From: an uncultured Alphaproteobacteria bacterium
Lineage (GTDB): Bacteria > Pseudomonadota > Alphaproteobacteria > CALKHQ01
Assembly: GCA_937988735.1 (NCBI GenBank)
Contig: CALKHQ010000022.1
Coordinates: 1 to 10,828 of the forward strand
Direction of reading: 5' to 3'
Length of the DNA: 10,828 nucleotides
Shown: one piece after another, positions 6,352 through 10,828 of the stretch
Numbering within the stretch: position 1 is the first letter of the stretch
How the letters are laid out: each line of letters opens with the position of its first letter
Made by a program: the position numbers and the translations under genes
Notes under the pieces: model-generated
Told to the model about the DNA's origin: nothing
The model's input: only the letters and a program-made list of their open reading frames with translations
Database searches by the model: none

Positions 6352-7815
6352 ATGCGTCCAGACCAGCGTTCATCCATCAGCCGACGGACCCTGCTGAAGA
6401 CGGGCACCGGCGCCGCCATTGCCTCTGCCGCCGCGCCCTACGTGTTCAGCCGGAGCGCCCGCGCCCAGGCCAGCTCGGTGCGGGTGCTGGTGGTCGAGGA
6501 TCCGTTCTTCTTCGCCCTGAAGGAGGTGGTGTCGGACTTCGAGGCCGAGACCGGGATCGCCGTCGAGCTGGAGAGCCTCGGCTATGACGCGCTGCAGGCC
6601 CGCCTCGTCTCGTCCTTCGTCGCCCAGACCTCCGACGCCGACGTCATCACCGTCGACCAGATGTGGTCCGGTCAGTACACCGACAACGGCTGGATCACGC
6701 CCGTCGACAAGTTCGCCCGCGGCGACAGCGAGCTCGACATCAACGACTTCATCCCGCAGGTCCTCTATTCCCAGAACCTGTGGCGCGGCCAGCTGGTGAC
6801 GCTGCCGATCGCGGCCTATGCGCAGGGCGTCATGTACCGGGCCGACCTGTTCGACCAGTTCGGCATCTCCGCTCCGCCGACCGCGACCGACGAGAGCTGG
6901 ACCTGGGAGGCCTACATGGAGGTGCTGAACGCGCTCTCCGGCAAGGAGGCCTCCGGCGGCCGGCCGCTGTTCCCGACCGTCGTCTGCGGCGCGCAGCCGG
7001 CGCCGGTCGTCCACATGTTCACCCAGCTTTCCGGCAGCCTGGGCGCCCGCTGGTTCAAGCAGTTCCCCGAGGCGCCGTGGGACTTCGAGCCGCAGATCGA
7101 CAGCCCCGAGTGGGTGCAGGCGCTCGAGACCTACAAGGCGCTGTACAAGCTCTCCCCGCCCGAGGCGATCAACTACACCTGGTTCGACGCCGGCACCCGC
7201 TACTCCCAGGGCGACGTCGGCATGTTCTGGTGGTGGACGCCGTACTTCTACCTGATCAAGAACAACGGCTACATGACCGGCACGCCGTCGGAGATCATCG
7301 ACAGCTACCGGGTGGCCGCCCTGCCGAAGGCGCCGGGCGTCCCGCAGACCATCAGCATCGGCGGCTGGAGCCTCGGCATCCCGTCGAGCTCGGCCAACCA
7401 GGAGGCCGGCTACCGGTTCGTCCGCTGGGCAACCTCCGCCGCCACCCAGAAGAAGATGGCGCTGGTGCCGAACTACAACTACCAGTTCTCCGACTTCGCC
7501 CGGAAGTCGCTCTACGCGGACGAGGAGGTGAAGGCGATCTATCCGTTCCTCGATGTGCAGTTCGACCTGATGAGCCAGGGGAACGGCAAGGTCACCCGGC
7601 CGCCGATGCCCAGCTACGCGGCGCTGGAAGGCGTGCTCGGTCTCCAGCTCAACCGCGCGCTGTCCGACGATGCGGACGCGGCGGCGACGCTGGCGGACAC
7701 CAGGCTGCTGTTCACCAACATCCTGCAGGGCAACTTCATGCTGCCCTACCAGCTGGAGAGCTACGACGACACCTTCGCCAACGCCGAGGCGACGATCGCG
7801 TCGATCGCCGGCTAG
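6352..7815 (+). CDS. Extracellular carbohydrate-binding protein of an ABC importer (family 1), Tat-exported
   Basis: This is the periplasmic receptor that delivers a sugar or polyol to the permease pair encoded next. The 487 aa protein begins with a twin-arginine signal: SRRTLLK at residues 10-16, a hydrophobic stretch rich in alanine, and a likely cleavage after AQA near residue 40. The mature part looks like a family 1 (MalE/UgpB-type) protein. It has an opening strand VRVLVVEDPF, then a segment around 97-107 with DVITVDQMWSGQYTDNGW, and many aromatic residues later (FWWWTPYFY near 295-303) suited to stacking against sugar rings. The start at 6352 is set by the ribosome-binding site and the signal sequence. 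It is the first gene of a four-gene unit and is followed by a hairpin-rich 93-base gap. Tat export suggests folding before secretion. The ligand cannot be named. Confidence 0.92.
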   Translation: MRPDQRSSISRRTLLKTGTGAAIASAAAPYVFSRSARAQASSVRVLVVEDPFFFALKEVVSDFEAETGIAVELESLGYDALQARLVSSFVAQTSDADVITVDQMWSGQYTDNGWITPVDKFARGDSELDINDFIPQVLYSQNLWRGQLVTLPIAAYAQGVMYRADLFDQFGISAPPTATDESWTWEAYMEVLNALSGKEASGGRPLFPTVVCGAQPAPVVHMFTQLSGSLGARWFKQFPEAPWDFEPQIDSPEWVQALETYKALYKLSPPEAINYTWFDAGTRYSQGDVGMFWWWTPYFYLIKNNGYMTGTPSEIIDSYRVAALPKAPGVPQTISIGGWSLGIPSSSANQEAGYRFVRWATSAATQKKMALVPNYNYQFSDFARKSLYADEEVKAIYPFLDVQFDLMSQGNGKVTRPPMPSYAALEGVLGLQLNRALSDDADAAATLADTRLLFTNILQGNFMLPYQLESYDDTFANAEATIASIAG

Positions 7816-7841
7816 GCGCGGGCTCTCCGCCCGTGCGGAGA
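7816..7841 (+). other. Two mutually exclusive small hairpins after the binding-protein gene
   Basis: TCTCCGC at 7824-7830 pairs perfectly with GCGGAGA at 7835-7841 over loop CCGT. Alternatively GCGCGGGC at 7816-7823 pairs with GCCCGTGC at 7829-7836, with one G-U pair. The two share bases and cannot form together. No T-run follows. Confidence 0.4.
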
Positions 7842-7849
7842 CACCTCAT

Positions 7850-7881
7850 CGGGCGGCGGGCAAGCGCATGCCCGCCGCCCG
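7850..7881 (+). other. Strong intercistronic hairpin between binding-protein and permease genes
   Basis: CGGGCGGCGGGC at 7850-7861 is perfectly complementary to GCCCGCCGCCCG at 7870-7881. An A-T pair (7862-7869) can close it further, leaving a six-base loop. The stem is all G-C and has no T-run after it, so it is not a classic terminator. Hairpins in this position in binding-protein operons (as between malE and malF) are known to stabilise the upstream message and lower expression of the permease genes. That role here is inferred. Confidence 0.65.
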
Positions 7882-7908
7882 GATCCGCAAGCCACCAGTC
7901 CAGGTCCG

Positions 7909-8838
7909 ATGCCGTCTGACATCGCCGTCGCCGCAGCGGCCCGCCGGGTGAAGCCGGCGCGGGCCCGCGTGGGGGTGCTCCCTTACGCGCTGCTCCTGCC
8001 GTCCGTGCTGCTGCTGGGCACGCTGATCGCCTATCCGCTCGCCTTCGCGCTCACCAACAGCTTCCGCTTCTGGAACCTGGCGGTGAGCCCGGAGCCGATG
8101 ATGGGCGTCGGCTTCGACAACTACGCGATGATCCTGGACAGCCCGGATTTCCTGCGGGCTCTCCTCAACACCGTGATGCTCACGGTCGCGGGCACGGCGG
8201 TCGAGTTCGCCCTCGGCTTCGCCATCGCGCTGGTGCTGTCGAGCGCGCTGCCCGGCATGTCGGCGGCGCGGGCGCTCCTCATCCTGCCGACGACGATTGC
8301 GCCGATCGTGGTCGGCTTCCTCTACCGCTACATGTACGACCCCAGCGGCGGGCTCGCGGTGTTCATCCTGCACACGATCGGCCTGCCGCCGCCGGCGGAG
8401 GGGCTGCTGGGCAGCGCCAACACCGCCCTCATCAGCGTGCTGTTCGCCGACGTCTGGCAGTGGACGCCCTTCGTCGCCATCATCCTCTACGCCGGGCTGC
8501 TGTCGGTGCCCCAGGAGGTGCTGGAAGCGGCGCGGCTGGACGGCGCCTCGCGCTGGACCATGGTGTGGCGGATCAAGCTGCCGCTGATCCGGCAGACGGC
8601 GCTGATCGTGGTCATGCTGCGCTTCATGCAGCTGTTCAACACCTTCGACCTGGTGCTGGTGCTGACCAGGGGCGGGCCGGGCACCGCCACGCGCACGCTC
8701 GGCTACTCGCTCTACGAGCTGGGAATGGTCCAGTACAACATCGGCATGGCCAGCGCCATGACCTGGATCATCGTCATCCTGGTCAACATCTTCATCGGCA
8801 TCTTCTTCTACATCGCCTTCAAGGGGCGGGAGCTGTAG
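7909..8838 (+). CDS. Carbohydrate ABC importer permease, MalF type
   Basis: This inner-membrane subunit forms half of the sugar channel. At 309 aa it matches the MalF-type permeases of the CUT1 family that lack MalF's extra periplasmic domain. Several hydrophobic segments are visible, beginning with PYALLLPSVLLLGTLIAYPL after a short basic cytoplasmic start and ending with a C-terminal membrane span and the tail FKGREL. The conserved cytoplasmic EAA loop that docks on the ATPase is at about residues 206-230 (EAARLDGASRWTMVWRIKLP). The ATG at 7909 has only a weak AGG before it at 7902-7904, in line with lower translation than the binding protein. The stop is directly followed by the ATG of the second permease with no gap, so the two are translationally coupled. 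Confidence 0.94.
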   Translation: MPSDIAVAAAARRVKPARARVGVLPYALLLPSVLLLGTLIAYPLAFALTNSFRFWNLAVSPEPMMGVGFDNYAMILDSPDFLRALLNTVMLTVAGTAVEFALGFAIALVLSSALPGMSAARALLILPTTIAPIVVGFLYRYMYDPSGGLAVFILHTIGLPPPAEGLLGSANTALISVLFADVWQWTPFVAIILYAGLLSVPQEVLEAARLDGASRWTMVWRIKLPLIRQTALIVVMLRFMQLFNTFDLVLVLTRGGPGTATRTLGYSLYELGMVQYNIGMASAMTWIIVILVNIFIGIFFYIAFKGREL

Positions 8839-9672
8839 ATGGTCGGCGAGAACACCGCCCTGACCCGGGCCCTGCTCTACGGCTGCGCGCTGCTCGCGCT
8901 CGCCTTCTTCATCGGCCCGATCTTCTGGTTCGTGCTGCTGGCGATCCGGCCGCCGGACACGGCCTTCGCCATGCCGCCGGTGCTGTTCTTCGAGCCTACG
9001 CTCGCCGCCTTCCGCCACACGCTGGTCAACCCCGGCGTGAACGCACCGCAGGCAGTGAACAGCCTCGTCGTCGCCCTGTGCACGGTGCTGCTCAACCTGC
9101 CGTTCTCGGTGCCGGCGGCCTATGCGCTGTCGCGGTTCCCGATCCGGGCCAAGAAGCACATCATGCTGTGGTACCTGGGGCTGCTGATGGCGCCGCCGGT
9201 GGCCTTCCTCATCCCCTATTTCGTGCTCGCCACCCAGATCGGGCTCGCCGGCAGCTACCTGATGATGGTGCTGGTGATGCAGACGCTCACCATCCCGTTC
9301 TCGGTGTGGCTGATGAAGAGCTTCATCGACGAGGTGCCGGTGGAGCTGGAGGAGGCGGCCCGCATCGACGGCGCCCGCTGGCACCAGGTGATGCTGCGCG
9401 TGACGCTGCCGATCGTCCGCCCGGGCATCATCGTCACCTCGATGTTCGCCTTCGTCTTCGCCTGGAACAACACCGCCTTCCCGCTGGTGCTGAGCTCGCG
9501 CAGCACCGCGACGCTGCCGGTCGGCACGCTCGGCTATTTCGCCACCGCCGGCGTCACCTGGAACTACATCGCCGCCGCGGCCGTGATCGCGATGATCCCG
9601 CCGATGGTGATCTTCCTCGTCTTCGACCGCTACGTGGTCCGCGGCCTGACCTTCGGGTCGGTCAAGGGCTGA
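8839..9672 (+). CDS. Carbohydrate ABC importer permease, MalG type
   Basis: This second channel subunit partners the MalF-type protein. The 277 aa length is normal for the family. The N-terminus has one membrane span (ALLALAFFIGPIFWFVLLAI), followed by a periplasmic segment and further spans near 70-100 and 110-165. The EAA loop is at about 172-196 (EAARIDGARWHQVMLRVTLP). The C-terminus ends in RYVVRGLTFGSVKG, a pattern usual for MalG-type permeases (RYxxxGLTxGAVKG). Its ATG directly abuts the previous stop (TAGATG). No ATPase of the MalK/UgpC type follows in the window, so that subunit must be encoded further downstream or supplied by another system. Confidence 0.95.
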   Translation: MVGENTALTRALLYGCALLALAFFIGPIFWFVLLAIRPPDTAFAMPPVLFFEPTLAAFRHTLVNPGVNAPQAVNSLVVALCTVLLNLPFSVPAAYALSRFPIRAKKHIMLWYLGLLMAPPVAFLIPYFVLATQIGLAGSYLMMVLVMQTLTIPFSVWLMKSFIDEVPVELEEAARIDGARWHQVMLRVTLPIVRPGIIVTSMFAFVFAWNNTAFPLVLSSRSTATLPVGTLGYFATAGVTWNYIAAAAVIAMIPPMVIFLVFDRYVVRGLTFGSVKG

Positions 9673-9680
9673 AACTCACC

Positions 9681-9686
9681 GAGGGA
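9681..9686 (+). promoter_or_regulatory. Ribosome-binding site of the Gfo/Idh/MocA gene
   Basis: GAGGGA lies 6 bases before ATG 9693. The same frame is open far upstream inside the permease genes, so this site and the GVIGAG motif just after fix the start. Confidence 0.7.
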
Positions 9687-9692
9687 CCTGAG

Positions 9693-10715
9693 ATGGACAA
9701 GCTTCGCATGGGCGTGATCGGCGCCGGCCTCTGGGGCAGCAACCACGCCCGCGTCTTCACCACGCTCCCCCAAACCGAGCTGGTCGCGGTCTGCGACCAG
9801 GACGAGGGCCGGGCCCGCGCCATGGCTGCGCAGGCTCCCGGCGCCAGCGTCCACACCGACTACCGGGCGCTGATCGACGACCCGCGGGTGGATGCGGTCT
9901 CGGTGGCGACGCCCGACTTCACCCACACCCCGATCATCCTCGCCGCGCTCGCCGCCGGAAAGCACGTGCTGAGCGAGAAGCCGCTGGCGACCACGCTGGA
10001 GGAGGCGGAGCAGATCGCGGCCGCGGCGAAGGCATCGCCGGCGAAGCTGATGGTGGACTTCCACAACCGTGCCAACCCGGCGCTGGTGGCGCTCCATGAC
10101 GCCGTGGCCGCCGGCGAGATCGGCCGCCCGGTCCACGGCTTCGCCAAGCTCAGCAACACCACCTTCGTGCCGCTGTCGATGCTGAGCTGGGCGGCGCGGT
10201 CGTCGGCGCTGTGGTTCCTCGGCAGCCACCTCGTGGACGTGCTGCGCTACATCCTCGGCGACGAGGTGAAGCGGGTCTACGCCGTCGCCCGCAAGGGGGT
10301 CCTCGAGAGCCGCGGCGTCGGCACCCACGACGTCCACCTGTCCACGCTGGAATTCGCCGGCGGCACGGTGGTGACGATGGAGAACAGCTGGATCCTTTCC
10401 GAGCTGAACCCCATGGTCTTCGACTTCCGCGTGGACCTGGTCGGCGACAAGGGCCAGATCTCGGCCAACCCGTCGCACAACGGCGCGGTGACGAAGATGG
10501 GCGCCGCGGGCCTGCGCTATGGCGACATCATCGGCGTCACCCCCACAGGCCACGGCCGCATCGGCGGCTTCGTGCTCGAGGCGATCGCGCGCTTCGTCGA
10601 CATGGTCCTCCACGACGCCCCGCCGCTCGCCAGCGTCGAGGACGGCCTCATCGCCACCCGCATCCTCGCCGCCATCGAACAGTCCGCCGCCTGCGGCCAG
10701 CCCGTGGACCTGTAG
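9693..10715 (+). CDS. Gfo/Idh/MocA-family NAD(P)-dependent oxidoreductase
   Basis: This is a cytoplasmic dehydrogenase that probably oxidises a hydroxyl of the imported sugar, inositol or sugar acid. The 340 aa protein has the expected length. An N-terminal Rossmann fold carries GVIGAGLWG (Gly10, Gly12, Gly15). The family motif SEKPLA has Glu95-Lys96-Pro97, where the lysine is the usual catalytic residue. The C-terminal domain has GSHLVD, with His179 and Asp182 as the likely substrate and proton-relay pair. The gene begins 20 bases after the second permease and is clearly in the same operon. Placement with a CUT1 importer and a ROK regulator is typical of sugar or polyol catabolism, but the family covers many substrates and I cannot choose among myo-inositol, scyllo-inositol, amino sugars or others. 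It is the last gene in the window and ends before a palindromic element. Confidence 0.94.
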   Translation: MDKLRMGVIGAGLWGSNHARVFTTLPQTELVAVCDQDEGRARAMAAQAPGASVHTDYRALIDDPRVDAVSVATPDFTHTPIILAALAAGKHVLSEKPLATTLEEAEQIAAAAKASPAKLMVDFHNRANPALVALHDAVAAGEIGRPVHGFAKLSNTTFVPLSMLSWAARSSALWFLGSHLVDVLRYILGDEVKRVYAVARKGVLESRGVGTHDVHLSTLEFAGGTVVTMENSWILSELNPMVFDFRVDLVGDKGQISANPSHNGAVTKMGAAGLRYGDIIGVTPTGHGRIGGFVLEAIARFVDMVLHDAPPLASVEDGLIATRILAAIEQSAACGQPVDL

Positions 10716-10723
10716 CGGCCGCG

Positions 10724-10816
10724 GCCTCTCACGCTCCCGTCTTCCCATGAAGTGGTCGCCATGGCCGGGCCTGACCCGGCCGTCCTTTCGGGAAGTGCGC
10801 ACCCGACGGGAGAGGC
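10724..10816. repeat. REP-like palindromic element with nested arms
   Basis: The core is GGCCGGG at 10763-10769 pairing with CCCGGCC at 10775-10781 over a five-base loop, extendable by T-G and A-T pairs to 10761-10783. Around it TTCCC (10742-10746) can pair with GGGAA (10790-10794). CCGTC (10737-10741) and GCCTCTC (10724-10730) can pair with GACGG (10805-10809) and GAGAGGC (10810-10816). Palindromes of the form ccgggc-ttgacccgg are, from general knowledge, common dispersed intergenic repeats in several alphaproteobacterial genomes. There is no good T-run, so terminator function is uncertain, though it lies right after the operon's last gene. Confidence 0.5.
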
Positions 10817-10828
10817 CCGGCACAAGAC

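Noticed and set aside
7846..9384. 512-codon minus-strand frame opposite the permeases
   Set aside because: It is rich in His, Gln, Arg and Glu with no domain pattern; the opposite strand encodes two clear permeases.
1..10828. CRISPR arrays, tRNA or rRNA genes, transposases, phage genes
   Set aside because: No regularly spaced repeats, no RNA-gene signatures and no recognisable mobile-element proteins were seen on either strand.

Overview
The window is very GC-rich and densely coding, with codons that nearly always end in G or C. Its gene families and the palindrome near the right edge (a GGCCGGG stem facing CCCGGCC) are of kinds common in soil and plant-associated Alphaproteobacteria. A Rhodospirillales-like host is my best guess, but no marker gene fixes the taxon.

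Layout. (1) Positions 1-1956, + strand: the tail of an upstream gene, then two overlapping ATPase genes of a dipeptide/oligopeptide/nickel-type ABC importer. These are the distal end of an operon whose binding protein and permeases lie left of the window. (2) 1957-2751: no intact gene. On the - strand it holds a small gene of unrecognised family that reads well only if three single-base deletions are repaired, followed by a relatively AT-rich leader. (3) 2752-4800, +: a flavin/iron-sulfur amine dehydrogenase of the trimethylamine dehydrogenase (TMADH) family whose substrate pocket looks more like histamine dehydrogenase. (4) 4837-6111, -: a ROK-family repressor-like regulator with the kinase aspartate lost, convergent with the dehydrogenase and divergent from the next operon. 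(5) 6112-6351: the divergent control region. (6) 6352-10715, +: a carbohydrate importer operon of the CUT1 type, with a Tat-exported binding protein, two permeases and a Gfo/Idh/MocA sugar dehydrogenase. (7) 10716-10828: non-coding, with a nested palindromic element.

Working together. The ROK protein most likely senses a sugar or sugar derivative and controls the divergent importer/dehydrogenase operon. The binding protein delivers the ligand to the two permeases, and the dehydrogenase probably oxidises the imported polyol or sugar. No ATPase for this importer lies in the window, so it is downstream or shared. A strong hairpin between the binding-protein and permease genes probably lets the binding protein be made in excess. 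The amine dehydrogenase is a separate unit. A link to the upstream peptide-type importer is possible from position only.

I see no phage, CRISPR, transposase, tRNA or rRNA. I find no clearly new multi-gene system. The most unusual items are the dehydrogenase pocket, the decayed gene with three same-direction frameshifts, and the two structured non-coding elements.
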